From Colocasia esculenta (lineage: Eukaryota; Streptophyta; Magnoliopsida; Alismatales; Araceae): a stretch of DNA of 64,000 nt. Below, piece by piece: positions 1 to 11,995 of the stretch. The notes beneath the pieces were generated by a model. That model made no database searches and was not told where the DNA came from. It worked only from the letters and a program-made list of their open reading frames with translations. The position numbers were made by a program, and so were the translations under genes. Numbering within the stretch: the first letter of the stretch is position 1; each line of letters starts with the position of its first letter. The stretch lies in NCBI GenBank assembly GCA_014218235.1, contig CM024759.1:5782712-5846711 (forward strand), given 5' to 3'.

Positions 1-1096
1 CATGGTTACCTCTCCAGTTGGGTGCCCCAGGTTCTTTGTGAGCCAGGCTGTTAGCTAGGGGCTTTGTCCCGGTACTTGTGTTGTACCGTCGAGGTCTGTG
101 TCGTCTGACCTGGACACCCTCACTCTTGTGTTGAGTTGCACGTCCGGTCGAGGGAAAGACGACAGGGGGACAGTGACAGTTGTGGTTGTTTTTAGTCACT
201 TGTAGCGCGCTCGTAGTTGGGGGTACGGACACCAGTAGACGTACTGGACCCCAGCTAGTCCTTTTTCCAGTGCCTCACTCAAGCGAGCCCAGGCCAGGGT
301 CTCTGGAGGTGCCAGGCATGGGCCTGTGACCGTGTGGTCTGCAGGTGGTGGTGTTTAGTTGGTTTCCACAGTTGCTTGACCTTTTTACGTGGAGCAGCAG
401 CTGGACCTTTCGTCCGTGGTTGCGAGACTGAGAGGTAGACCTGTGTTAGTTGTCCGAGTCAGTTTCTGGTGTCGCGAACCAGTTTACGTGGCTCGTGTTG
501 GCTGTCTCTACTTTAGCTAGTACACCTGTACTGGTTTGCCGTTTAATTATTATTGTTGTTTCTCGTAGTCGGCAGACGGTGAGTACTTTTACAGCTTTAC
601 TTACTGCTTAGCTGTTCTATAAATTGTTGGTATTGTTTACTGCTTTCGTACCTGTGGTGTTTAGTTTGCTCGGTTTTGGGGGAGTTCTCTACTGAGCCAG
701 TGACTAGAGAGGCTCACCCCTACCCCCCACAGGTGAGGGCGAGGAGGACGTTTCTCGTCCGACGTCCAGTTCCGGGCCGCGCCGTAGCGGTGCAGGGTCA
801 GTACCTCCAGCGGAGTAGTTCCAGCTGTGTAGTTCTCCAGCAGTGTAGCTTTGTAGTTGTTTACTTTCTTCAGTTGTACCTCGGGGTATGCCCCAGGCTC
901 TTGTACCTCTTTATAGTTTTAGTGGAAATTTGGCTATGTAAACTTGTGAATTATATTTGAAATGTGGTGTGTTCCTTTATGTTTACACGGACTGTGGTTT
1001 GGTATCCCTTGCGAGGCTTTGGCCCGTTCGCGGGAGGCGGACTCGGATCAAGTACGTTATCGGTTGACGGGCTTGGCTGAGGCGTTCCGTCTCATA
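1..1096 (+). repeat. LTR of a D-family Gypsy element, cut by window start
   Basis: This stretch matches, in reverse complement and along its whole length, the last ~1.07 kb of the D LTRs (48692-49760 and 40287-41760). Shared landmarks are the segment reading GTTGGGTGCCCCAGG near 20-35 and the GC-rich end near 1030-1096. The LTR end is degenerate (TCATA instead of the expected ...CACA) and abuts reverse-transcriptase coding sequence of element G at 1097. I infer a plus-strand D-family element, or solo LTR, inserted in the pol gene of G; its start and left TSD lie outside the window. The small open frames inside (676-960, 962-1180) have no recognisable product. Confidence 0.75.
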
Positions 1097-3285
1097 GATG
1101 AAGGAGGTACAGTCCCTTGGATATATGGTATCAGAGAATGGTGTTGTAGTAGATCCTGTGAAGGTGCAAGCTGTACTTGATTAGGAGGCTCCATGAACAC
1201 CGACATAAATTAGGAGTTTTCTTGGTCTAACAGGTTATTAGAGGCGATTTATTGAGGGGTTTGCTACTTTGGCTGCTCGTCTAACTAAGCTGACTAGGAA
1301 AGAAACCAAATTTATTTAGTCTAAGGATTGTGAGAAGGGCTTTCAAGAACTAAAAAAAAAAAGAGATTGACTACTACTCCAATGTTAACACTGCCCAATG
1401 GTCTAGAAGGTTTTACCATCTACACCGATGCATCTAGAATAGGATTGGGTGGTGTCCTTATGCAACATGGTAAGGTAGTTGCCTATACTTCTCAACTACT
1501 AAAGGATCATGCGAGAAACTACCCTACCCATGATCTAGAATTGACCTCAATAGTTCATGCATTAAAGATTTGGAGGGTTTATTTTTATGGTGCTCAATTT
1601 GAGGTATTTACAGACCACAAGAGTCTCAAATATATGTTCTCCTAGAAGGATTTGAACTTGAGGGAGAGACGATGGATTGAGTATATGAAAGACTCTAATT
1701 TTGATATCAGTTATCATCTGGGTAAAGCCAGTGTTGTTGCAGATGCTTTGAGTAGAAAGAAAGTCATGATGAAGAAGGATTGGAAGATGCTAGGTGATGC
1801 TGTTGATAACTTGGTAGATGTTGTTCCACAGCTGTGCCACTCTTTTGTTGCTCAGATGACTAATCGATCAACCATACTTAGTCGAATCATTGAGGCATAA
1901 AAGAGAGATCTTCAGTTTCAAGATTTAGTTGGAAAGCCTCGATTTGCAAAAGATGAAAATGGTGTGGTGAGATTTCAACATAGAGTCTGTGTTCCTAATA
2001 ATGTAAACCTCAAGAAAGAACTCTTGGAGGAAGCACATCGCTCTAAGTTTACCATTCACCCTGGTGGTAACAAAATGTACCAGAATGTGAAAAGAAACTT
2101 TTGGTGGGCAAAAATGAAGAGAGATATTGCTGACTTTATTATCAGAAGTTTGACTTGTCAGCAAGTAAAGGCTGAACATCAAAAACCTTCAGAGCTCATG
2201 CAGAAGATAGAGATCCCTTAGTGGTAATGTGAACATATCACTATGGATTTTATTACAGGTTTGTCTAAGTCCCAAAGAGGTAATGGTGTTATTTGGGTTG
2301 TTGTGGATAGATTTGCTAAGTCTGCACATTTCATAGCTATGATGAAGAAACATAGCATAGAAAGTCTAACCCAACTATATGTTGATAATATTGTAAGGTT
2401 GCATGGTGTGGCAAGGTCTATCATCTCAGATCGAGATTCCAGATTTACCTTAAAGGTTTGAAATGGTTTGCAAGAAGCCTTCGGCACACAGCTGAAGTTT
2501 AGCACTACTTTTCATCCTCAGATAGATGAACAATCTAAAAGGACGATGCAAACACTTGAAGACATGCTTTGTTCATGCAATTTGGATTGGAGGGGTGATT
2601 GGGACAAGAAAATGTCTTTAGTGGAGTTTGTATATAATAACAATTATCATGCAAGAATTGGCATGGCGCCATTTGAGGCCTTATATGGGAGGCCATGCAT
2701 GTCTCCTTTGTGTTGGGAAGAGATTGGTGAGAGACAACTAGTAGGTCCATATATTGTAAAACATAGTACAAACAAGGTCAAGGTAATTAAGCAAAAATTG
2801 TTGGCAGCACAAAGCAGACATAAGAGCTATGCTGATAATAGAAAGGACTTGTAAATTGATACATGGGACCATGTTTTCTTAAAGGTATCTCCTACGAAGG
2901 GTGTGGTAAGATTTTGTCAACGTGGTAAGCTCAACCCATGTTACATCAGGCCATTTGAAATTTTGAACAGGATTGGTGGTGTGTCTTATCAATTGGCATT
3001 ACCTCCAATAGTGGATGATGTACATAATGTATTTCATGTATCTATGCTTCGAAAGCATGTGCCAGATCCCTCTCATATTATTGATCATGAGCCAATTGAA
3101 GTTCAACCGATCTCACATTTGAGGAGAGGCCTATTGGTATTTTGGACCATAAAGTGCAATAATTGAGGATGAAGTCAATTTCATTGGTCAAAGAAATATG
3201 GCAACATTATTCTTCTGAAGAAGCAACATGGGAGCTAGAAACTGACATGAGAAAGAAACACCCACATATTTTTGGTACGTATTGT
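1097..3285 (+). pseudogene. Gypsy element G: pol remnant (RT thumb, RNase H, integrase)
   Basis: This is a decayed Ty3/Gypsy pol gene with several stops. The sequence begins in the RT thumb (a KEVQ...LGYMVSENG-like segment near 1099-1140). RNase H follows at about 1367-1645, with the TDAS, DLELT and FTDHKSLKY motifs. Integrase runs from about 1990 to 3170: the zinc region has AHRSKFTIHP then SLTCQQ, so the first Cys of the CxxC pair is Ser; the catalytic core shows MDFITGL, SDRDSRF and the Glu segment FHPQ...TLEDML. The C-terminal part (2903-3166) has the usual HNVFHVSML motif and ends in a chromodomain-like tail with EEATWE near 3221. Stops occur near 1645, 1900, 2219, 2461 and 2852. gag, protease and most of RT are separated from it by the LTR at 1-1096. 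Confidence 0.85.
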
Positions 3286-3328
3286 ATTTTTAATTTCGAC
3301 GATGAAATTTTTTTTTAGAGGGAGATGA
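3286..3328 (+). other. Hairpin and polypurine tract of element G
   Basis: A short inverted repeat (AATTTCGACGATGAAATT) is followed by a T run and the purine tract AGAGGGAGATGA, ending immediately before the LTR start TGTAATAACC at 3329. This is the expected plus-strand priming site of a Gypsy element and fixes the 3' LTR start. Confidence 0.7.
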
Positions 3329-6300
3329 TGTAATAACCAATAAAATTTTAAACTTGAACCGGTCGAGTTTGATACACCAATTGGTAAGTTGAATTTATAT
3401 ATATATATATATATAAATATATATAATCTAAAAATATGAAATTTAATAAATAATTATAAACTACTATAGGAAACTCCTATTGCTTAGATTTTGAACCATT
3501 GGAGAGGTCTTATAAGGACCTACAAATTTTGTGAAGAATATTTTTAGAAAGAAATTAAGTGAAAATTTCAAAGAATGTGTAAAGTATAGAAAAAAAATAA
3601 TAAATAGAAGAAGGATATAAACATAGTATATAAAAATAAAAGGTTAGAGTGTTTGAACTTTTAATACTCCTATGCACATGTGCATGATACATATGTGAGT
3701 GCCGCGTACCTACGACACAACTCATGTTAAGTTTCTTATTTGTACTTATTTTGTTTTGTTAATAATTAAAGATAGAGAATAAATAAATATTGGTTACTAA
3801 ATGGTTTAGACCCTAACTGAATAGATTAAGAAAAATAAAATCTCAAAGCAATTGAATGTTAAAAGCTTCTTTTAGTAACTCTTTTTATCTAACCCCTAGC
3901 CACCAATGAGACTTCCGATTCTTGGAGTTTTGGAAGAGAGAAAGAGCCGTTCTTTTAAGACAACAAGTGGGTTATTTATTAGAAGTGTTATTTCTCAAGA
4001 GTTTCAAGTGTTACTCTTTTATGGGAGAGAAAATGTGATATCCAAAGCCTTTAAGAAAGTGCTTAATCTCATAGGGTTCTAATAAAAAGTGAGTTAAGTT
4101 TTTCCTTGGGTAACATATGAATTGTGACAAAACCGTTTGGCTTGGGCGGGTAGTCAATGGTCTAGATGGTTCTCACTTTTAAGAAAATAGTTTAATTTAG
4201 CATTTAGTAAGGTAGCTTAAATTGGCTTTGGGGGTTGTGTAACTTGGCAACTATAAATGTAGGAAAGGAGAGAGGGAGAGGAACCCATCCTTCTTCCACT
4301 GTACAAGAGATAAAGATAGAGAGGGAGGGAAATTTACATCACCCAAATCCTTTCTTCCTCGTTCTTTTAAAAATCCAACATAAGAGAAAGAGGGTTAAAA
4401 AGAAAAGGAGAAGTTTAGACTAATAATTCTTATAGAAGGGTGTTTTTCTGGACGTTCTACGGGGTGCGTTAGTTTCGGTGCTACGCGACGTAGACGTGGG
4501 AGGACATGAAGTCGATATTGTGGAGAACTTGGGAGTGCATTTCACGTAGCCGTAGGAAGACGTCTTCTGGCTTAATTCGTGTAGAGGGAAATTTTTGTCC
4601 CAAAAGGCAAGTGATGACGAGATTCTTACCATGATTATTTTCTTATATATATGATTATTTTAAATTAGTTTTCAAAATTTAATTATGGGCATGTCGAGAA
4701 CATACTATTAAAGTTCTGATGTTCTGAGTAAATTGTTCAAGGATTTTTTTTAGAACATTTTGATATTATCTTGAATTTCCATTGCTTATAATTTTCATTG
4801 GAAATTTTTCCAAAAGTTATATGTTTTTATAAAAATTCTAATTTTGCAGTGACTGTTTTGATTTTATTCCAGTATCTCTAAAATACATTTTTTGTTAATT
4901 TTCTGTTATTATAAGTTATTTTCATAATTAAATCATTAGAATACCTGATATTGATTTTAATATGAAAATTTCCATGATTGTCAGAAAATGTTGAAAATTA
5001 TTCTATAGCATTTTGATTATTTAAAACTGTAATAAAAATGTGAGATCGATATAAATTGATTTGATGGGGATATGATTTTTGTAATTAAAATATAAATGTC
5101 TAGATAATCTGTTTTAACCTGAAATATGTCATTAAAATTTATATTGTTTTCTCATAACTGTTATGTCATACATGTGATTTAAATTGATTAATTGGACATT
5201 ATATGAATCAATTATCATGATAATGTTTTCAAAGCATGCATAATTATTATATTTATTAATTTCTGTTAACACATGAAAAATCCTAAAAGTCTTAAAATGT
5301 TAATAGTCTGACAGTAAGATTTTACAGTAGGATTTAACAGTGTAAATTTGATATTACCATGACTTGCATCCTATTTCACTTACACACATAGTCTCATGTA
5401 ATTAAAAAGGACATAAAAATGATTATGTTAGATAGTTCGATTGTGTTATGGACAATGCCATCTTAGAGAGGTTTTAGGCCTACCATAGAAGTACCCCTAT
5501 GAGAATCTTTCTGATGACCCATGGGCAACGGTGTTGAAAACCTGAAGGTGGGCAATGCTCACTAGTTACGGTGGGATCTTGATGATCTCGAGTACTGCGC
5601 AGTTACTCTTTCTCCATGCTACTTGCCTAGGTGTGGAGAATATGTCCTATGACTCTCTATGTTGTGGTTTGGGTATTTATCTGATATGCACACCTAAGAA
5701 ATATGTTTTATGTTTTGATATATTAATTACTCAGATGATGTGGAATTCTACTTCACTCTGATATTCTGATATGTCATATACTCTGTTTTGTTTTGTCCAC
5801 ATAATTATGAGTATCTAAAATTTTATAAGACAAAGAATATGTGTAAGCACATGATAATATATGGTTTGATTTAATATAACATTCGATTTGACATATTCTT
5901 ATATATGATATATCTTTGAGACTAATTTAAGAAAGACATCTTGTAGTAGGTTGACTAGCCTATACTGTAGTTATGACATGAAATTGATAAATTATGATAG
6001 CATCACTTTTGCTTATTTATATGATAAATTGTGGTTAGAGTTTCAGATGCTTGCTGGGTCTATTAAGACTCACACTTGCCTAACATATTTTCAGGAGATC
6101 AGGAGCCAGAGTTAGATGTGCCTTCAAACTATGATGGTAAGGAGTAGATTCCATTGGCTAGTTAGTTCTTATTTCATTAATAAGTTATATGTGTGGGTTG
6201 ACTCTTCAATCCTGTTAGATCAATTAGCGATCTTGATTTACTTTTCTTTTAGTTCTGCGTACTCTGATAATTCTATTCTAGTTATGGACATTGTATTCAT

Positions 6301-6433
6301 TATAGTTCCCTAATGATGAAGTTCGTGAATGTCTTACTCTCAACATGTGTGTATATGATGGGTTTATCCTGCTGTGACATGTCACCTGATCCGATGTGAG
6401 TTGGTTTAACTGAACCGGGTCAGGGGTGTTTCA
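3329..6433 (+). repeat. 3' LTR of Gypsy element G
   Basis: AT-rich LTR of about 3.1 kb running from TGTAATAACC, just after the purine tract, to ...GTGTTTCA. The right boundary is set by resumption of Copia gag coding sequence (minus strand) at 6434, so G was inserted into the Copia gag; the predicted right TSD is TAGTC (6434-6438), with the left copy outside the window. It includes a (TA)n tract at about 3398-3424. Small frames here (4235-4423, 4420-4632, 5555-5761, 6116-6313) have no recognisable homology and are taken as chance. No second copy of this LTR is in the window. Confidence 0.7.
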
Positions 6434-7057
6434 TAGTCTTTCCATATTTATCTCGTGAGCCATTAGAGACCCAATGAGTTTTTTGAGAGACATTGCCATG
6501 GGATCATTGGCTTCTTCTATGGCTGTAACCTTGGGAGTCCATGTAGTTGGCAAGGATCTTAGTATTTTCCTCACCATATCTCCTGTCTCATATCTTTTGC
6601 CTAACCCACTCAAGCCATTTGTGATATTTATAAACCGACTATACATCTGGGAGATAGATTCTCCTGAATGCATTTGGAACCTTTCATATTGTGCTACCAA
6701 TATATCAATTCTTGTTTCCTTTACCTAGTATGTTCCTTCGTGAGTGAGTTTCAGCTTATCCCACATTTCTTTAGCCGATTTGCATGCAAATATTCTGTTG
6801 AATTCCTTCTTGCTTAGTGAACAACACAATATGCTTTTGGCCTTGCTATTCTGAGACAGTTTCTTCTTGTCATCATCTGTCTACTTTTCTTTGGTGTTGG
6901 TGACTACCAGATCTCCATCTTCTATTATCGTTCATAGTTGAAAATCAAGACCTTGAAGAAAGAATTCTATTCTTGTCTTCCAGTAGTTGTAATCCTCTCC
7001 ATCGAACAGTGGAGGCCTGTTGACAGATTGTCCCTCTACATAACCTTGGGCTGCCAT
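6434..7057 (-). pseudogene. Copia element H: gag fragment
   Basis: Minus-strand coding sequence starting at the ATG at 7055-7057 (MAAQGYVEG...) and reading through a typical Ty1/Copia Gag N-terminal half. It has a FDGEDYNYWKTRIEFF-type start segment, a MWDKL motif, a YERFQMHSGESISQMYSRF segment and LRSLPTTWTPKVTAIEEA (UBN2-type Gag domain). At least two nonsense codons interrupt it (near 6965 and 6727). The sequence stops at 6434 where the LTR of element G was inserted. The start lies about 50 bp inside the primer-binding site, the normal arrangement for a short Copia leader. Confidence 0.85.
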
Positions 7058-7104
7058 TTATCTTTGCTCTTTAGATCGTGAGATCTACTTACTTGAAGAG
7101 ACTT

Positions 7105-7117
7105 GGCTCTGATACCA
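7105..7117 (-). other. Primer-binding site of Copia element H
   Basis: Read on the minus strand this is TGGTATCAGAGCC, complementary to the 3' end of plant initiator tRNA-Met. It lies two bases inside the LTR boundary at 7120 and about 50 bp before the gag start. It identifies the adjoining LTR as the 5' LTR of a minus-strand Copia element. Confidence 0.85.
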
Positions 7118-7119
7118 CT

Positions 7120-7236
7120 TGTTGAACAGGTTGCAAGCCCAGAGGGGGGCGGGTGAATGGATTGCTAAAAAATCATCTTAGAAATATTCTGTGACAAAAT
7201 AACTTTCGAAACACTAAACGAAATAGTTAGAGTTAA
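7120..7236 (-). repeat. Copia H 5' LTR, left part
   Basis: Starts TGTTGAACAGG on the plus strand next to the primer-binding site. It is broken at 7236 by Gypsy C; the last five bases (GTTAA, 7232-7236) are repeated at 62879-62883, after which the Copia LTR continues. The two parts join without loss once one TSD copy is removed. Confidence 0.85.
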
Positions 7237-7897
7237 TGTGACGGTCCTCGCCGCTCAGGCCCGTTAACCCGATAACGTGCCTGAGACGACTCTGTCTCCT
7301 GCAAACGGGCCGTAGCCTCGCAAGGGATATCAACGCACACATGTCCATGGAAATATAAAAGAACACGCTGAACACATATAAGTTTCCTTTCCTTACACAT
7401 ATTCACATGAAGTTTACATATTCAGTTCTGAACATAAGTCACACTATAAGATACAACAGCCTGGGACAAACCCCCAATGCTCAACAAGATGAAATATTAC
7501 TCTACTGGTGGCGAAGGCCCGACTCCACTACGGTGCTGTCCCGAACTAGAAGAGGGACAAGAACCCTCCTGCTCTCCTTCACCTGGAAGAAGAAGGGGTG
7601 AGCTTAAAAAGTCACTGGCTCAGTAGGGAAACTCCCTCAAAGCCGAGAGAACAAAGTACAACAAATAATATGAACATGGCTAATAAGCATTTAGGAGTAA
7701 CTCAGCCTACACATGATACTACAGCTATAAATTAAATAAACAGCAAACTACACACACGTGTACAAGCTAAGGAGGGCACGCCGCACATGAGTCACGAGGA
7801 CTGGTTCGCGACACCAGCCACAGACCCGGACAAACAACACAAGTCCACCTCTCAGTCTCGCAGCTATGGACGAGAGGTCCAGCTACCGCTCCTCCTC
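7237..7897 (-). repeat. Gypsy C 3' LTR, first segment
   Basis: Closely matches the C 5' LTR at 60918-61484 from TGGAAATATAAA (7348) onward. The first 111 bp (7237-7347) are present only here. The match to C ends at CTCAACA (about 7901), where sequence of the A LTR begins. About 490 bp of C LTR, compared with 61485-61975, are missing at this junction. Confidence 0.85.
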
Positions 7898-9990
7898 AAC
7901 AGCCCCTTCTTCTCCTCCCTCCGGCTGGTTCTCTTCTCCTCCGATCCCTCTGCTTCCAGGTTCTCCGTGGAGAGCTTGGGAGAGAGTTAGGTGGCTTGTG
8001 AGGTGTGTGTGTGTTGCCTTGTGTTTGGGTTGAGGTTTCTCTTCTCGGTGGTGGTCTTCTCTGACTGTGGTGTTCATCCTCGTGATGTTCCTCTTCATCG
8101 GCTTGTAGGAGGACGACCCTTGCTCGTGGACGGAGTCTTCGTGGAGCTTGGAGCGAGGAGGAGGTGGCCATGCACACGAGAAGACCCCAACAGGTTGGCT
8201 CTTCATTTTGAGGTCGGGATGCCTTAACCTCCCCCTAGTTCTATCATATTAGGACTCCAAACCCCTTTCTCTTAGCCTAGAGACCATGCTAGGTTGTACA
8301 TGTATGCTATGGGTCATGTGGATTGCTTGGATGGTTCTTGTGGTGTTTGATTTGTGCTTGGGATGGGGTTTGATTGTTGAGGTTTCCATGCTTGCATGTG
8401 AGATTATTGAGTGCAAATTCATGTTCTTGGCATGCATGGGTGGTTACAAGGGTGGTTTGAGCTTAATTGATCCATTTACATCATCCTACATGCTCCCCTC
8501 CCCGTGTACTTCTCAGATTTGTGGTGTATGTCACAGAAGGTGTGCTCTCGGGTGTGTAAGTCTGTGGTGTCACGACCCAGATCACGACAACCCGATATGT
8601 CACCTTTTGGTTTGAGGAAGCGACGCCCACCCTGTCGCGTTCTGATCGCGATAGGGTGCCTGTCGCCTTCTTATTAGGTTCCCACCATACGTTGTGGGAG
8701 GTCCCAGGTGGTAACCTGGACCTCTGTCTGTGGTCATGACAATGACCTTGTCGCGACCTGATAGCGACAGTTTCCCTGTCGCCTTCTAACCCTGGTCGTG
8801 ACGGGCAGGGTGTTGCCTTCAGGTGGCGACAACCTGTGTGTCACCTTCTCAGACAGAGAAGGGACTTGGCGACCTGTTCAGAGTTTTCTTTCCGCTGCGA
8901 CTCTATTTTTCTTGGCACTTGTGTTGTTCATTGTACAGTACTACCCTAGTCTTTCGCCCGGTGCTAGGCACTTGAGGGCTTGTTCGCGAGATAGGTTGTT
9001 ACCATTACCTGGACCCCGCTCCCCGCGCGCCTGTTTGAGGGAGTTCTCTGGGCGGCGGGTGAGCTCGAGTCATTTGTAGAGCTTTCTTGGTTGAGTCTGG
9101 GATGCCGAGGCGGTTTGGTGCTCTTCCGGCGCAGATCAGCTAGTTCTTTTCTCACTGCCTCACTCTACGTGGTTCCAGAACCATTTAGAGGGGCCAGGCA
9201 TGGAACTGTAGTCTGGCCAGACTACGGCAGCTGTGGTTACTTAGTTCCGCGTCTCACTCCGATGAGAGGTGTTAGACATGGATTGTCGGTTGAGGGTAAG
9301 GCGCATGGCGCACCTGACCGGTTGACTAGTGTAGTGTTTCTGTGGCTAGTGTCTTTGTCCAGGTAGTTGTTTACTGTCTGTGTTATAGCCTTGGGTTCTT
9401 CCCAGTGCCGTGGTTTACACGGGTTTCTGGTCCCGACGCTTAGCTTAGACCATAGACCGTGTAGTTTTCTTTACGCTTCCGCATTTACTCTGTTAGTAGG
9501 ATATATTTACTACTTTATTTATTTATTGCACATATAGATCTATTCTGCTATTAGAACCAGTGGGAGATTGGTAGTCCCTACTGGGCTTCCGGGTGACGCT
9601 CATTCCCTCTTTTATAGGTGAGACTTCACAGTATCACCCTCCGCGGTGGGCTGAGGAGGCGGGGCCGTAGTAGACGACGTCTTCCTTGAGCAGTGTTCCC
9701 CAAATTTGTGTACTGCACCCACGGGGTATGCCCCTATGGGACATGTTATCCCCTTTTACTTTCAGCACTTGTACTTTACTACTTTGGGACTGAACTAGAC
9801 TTGTACACTGTGTTGGACTCTTTTCCTTCACTTGTTGGTACGTTTTAGTGCGTTTAGTTGTTACTTACCTCCGTTACATATCTTGTTAGACTGGTCCGTT
9901 AGCCCTTCCGGGTCTCCAGGCCTGTGGGTGGCAGTGTCGATGGTCGGATCCTTGATGAAAGTCGGGGGTCCGGGCATTGGGTCCGTTACA
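7898..9990 (+). repeat. Gypsy A 5' LTR, 5'-truncated
   Basis: Aligns with 35835-37993 of the 3' LTR; the first ~378 bp are absent. It ends ...CCGTTACA one base before the primer site. It holds a dense set of GCGAC/GTCGC motifs at about 8567-8860. The 3' copy has about 50 bp (near 37010-37065) that are missing here. Open frames such as 8286-8615 are repeated at 36223-36567 only because the LTRs are copies of each other. Confidence 0.9.
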
Positions 9991-9991
9991 G

Positions 9992-10003
9992 TGGTATCAG
10001 AGC
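9992..10003 (+). other. Primer-binding site of Gypsy A
   Basis: TGGTATCAGAGC, one base after the LTR end, complementary to the 3' end of initiator tRNA-Met. It fixes the end of the 5' LTR and the plus orientation of the element. Confidence 0.9.
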
Positions 10004-10164
10004 AAGGGGTCTATCAAGACTTGTAATGGAAAAAAGTAATAACGCAAAGTCCCTCAGGAAGTACAAGTAACATTGCTAGCCGCCGGATTATTTTCTGTTA
10101 ACTTGAATGTAAGTCTGTGTCACATGACATGCCTGCACGTTGATGCAGGCAGGTTGGAGAGCTG

Positions 10165-11506
10165 ATGAAGCATCAGGACACCGAGCCAGACGAGTCGGTT
10201 GCACCGAGCACATATCGATTGATGCTCAGCCTCAACAGTTCGAGCAGCCTGGTGTTCTGTTGCCGTAGGGCGTCCCGTTGCAGTAGGGAGCGTAGCAACA
10301 GCAGCAGAGGTTTCCACCCCGGCCAGACGTCATGGAGCAGTGGTGGAGAGCTATGTTCCAGGCCAGCAGTACCAGTAGATGCCGGTAGGAGGTCAGCAGT
10401 TTGCAGAGATGGCAGCAGAGGAGCAGCCACCACTGACCCCACAGGCAGCACCGGTTCAGCCAGAGGTACCACTAGTGGTATGACAGCAGACTCCAGTTGC
10501 AGCGGCAGCACCTGAGGACCACACGGTGCTTCTGGAGAGGTTTCTTCATCTTTGGCCTCTGATGTTCTATGGTGACTATGATTCGGAAAAGGCAGAGAGT
10601 TGGATCCATGAGCTCGAGCACACCTTCGAGGCCATGGATTGTGCAGATCAAGATCAGGTCTGACTTGCAGTATATCAGCTGAAGGGGTCGGCCCACGAGT
10701 GGTGGAGGACTGTGAGGCATACCAATTTTTAGGGCAGGATGTTGGACCAGATTTCCTAGGAGCAGTTCTTAGAGACCTTTCACAGTGAGTACTTCCCTGA
10801 CTACCCTTGCCGTGATAGGAGGGACCAGTTTCACGAGCTGACGCAGGGAGATTTGACCGTGGCGCAGTACCACCAGAGGTTTGTGCAGCTTCTTCGACAC
10901 ATCCCCCACATGGCCACTAGTTAGCAGGCTTGCACCGAGTGGTTCATTAGTGGGCTACGCTCGGAGTTGAGGTGGGCCATGGCTGGTCACCTCTGTGACA
11001 CCTTGGGGTCGGCAGTGGCGAGGGCTACTGCCTTGGAGAGGGAGTGTCGGTTCCAGCCACAGCAGGGAGGACACTCGGTGAGGTCTACCCCGTACCAGCG
11101 CCCTTTGGGCAGTCGAGGGAGTGTGTCTTCTTCTTCTTCTTCTTCGGGGATAGGTGGTGTTGGCTTGACCTCGAAGTTGAAGAAGTTGTTTTCTCGAGGA
11201 GGTAGGCGGCGATACCAGTAGTCACAGCAGCAGCGGCGTTAGTTGGAGCCACCAGTGGAGCAGTCCGTGTAGCAGGGAGCAGAGCAGAGCCAGCAGGGCA
11301 TGAGTTGCTTTCACTGTGGGTAGTAGGGTCACTTCAGGTGGGACTGTTCGTTGAGGCAGGGGCAGCAGCAGTTGGCACCGACCTAGTACACTCAGCAGGC
11401 ACCTCAGGCACAGTACCCTCCATCCTAGCAGGCGCAGCGTCAGCAGCAGCACCAGGGACAGTTCCAGCAGCCGCAGCAGCCTCAGCGAGGATGTGGTCGT
11501 GGTCAG
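10165..11506 (+). pseudogene. Gypsy A gag remnant
   Basis: Degenerate gag gene broken in several frames. Recognisable parts are the Retrotrans_gag core at about 10525-10720 (FYGDYDSEKAESWIHELE, then the LAVYQLKGSAHEWWR segment), more core at about 10840-11060, and one CCHC zinc knuckle at 11306-11347. In the knuckle the two residues after the second Cys are stop codons (TAG TAG, 11321-11326) where CAG CAG would be expected. The exact start is uncertain; 10165 is the first ATG of a long frame and may not be the true start. The serine and glutamine-rich tail (11120-11500) is low complexity. Confidence 0.7.
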
Positions 11507-11895
11507 GTGATGAACATCACCAGAGAGGAGGCGGAGGTCTCTAATCTGGTCGTCGGTACGGTTCTTATCCTTGGTAGAGTTGCTCGTGTTTTGATTGATC
11601 TAGGTGCCACACACTATTTTGCTTCAGAGGAGTTCTTTGCTACTTTGACTGAGTTTACTCCAGAGTGGACCTGTGATATAGCTGTTGAGCTTCCGACGGG
11701 TGACTACGTGTGTACTCTGGGTTATCTAGAGGGTGTCACCGCCGAGGTACAGAGCCACCATCTACCAGCCAAATTGTTTGCCTTGCAGCTCCATGACTTT
11801 GATGCCATTCTTGGCATGGACTAGTTGGAGGCACATTCTGCGCTAGTGGAGTGTCAGCGGAAGACTGTGCGGTTCGAGATACTTAGAGCATCTGT
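11507..11895 (+). pseudogene. Gypsy A aspartic protease remnant
   Basis: Retropepsin-like segment with VLIDLGATHYFASEEF near 11575-11625 and the closing motif FDAILGMD near 11800-11823. The catalytic triplet reads D-L-G, not D-S-G or D-T-G; plant chromoviruses often have D-P-G here, and CTA could come from CCA by one C-to-T change. A TAG at 11822-11824 stands where the Trp of the usual D-W-L is expected. Confidence 0.75.
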
Positions 11896-11995
11896 GCTTT
11901 ATTTCCGAGGTACATAGTCTACCCGCCAACCCTTTGTCTCCTTCTGTAGAGCTCGGCGCCTTATCCGAGATGGTTGTGTAGCCTTCCTTGCTTCT

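Noticed and set aside
1126..1136. TGGTATCAGAG resembling a primer-binding site
   Set aside because: It lies within RT coding sequence (LGYMVSENGV in frame) and is followed by more RT thumb, so it is a chance match; a real leader and gag do not follow.
7787..8237. Several open frames on both strands at the C/A LTR junction
   Set aside because: They span the junction of two LTRs or are repeated only because LTRs are duplicated (compare 35814-36143); no protein features.
10165..10515. Overlapping plus and minus frames of ~115 codons at the start of A gag
   Set aside because: The region is Ser/Gly/Gln-rich gag sequence with frameshifts; the minus-strand frame (10173-10511) is a shadow.
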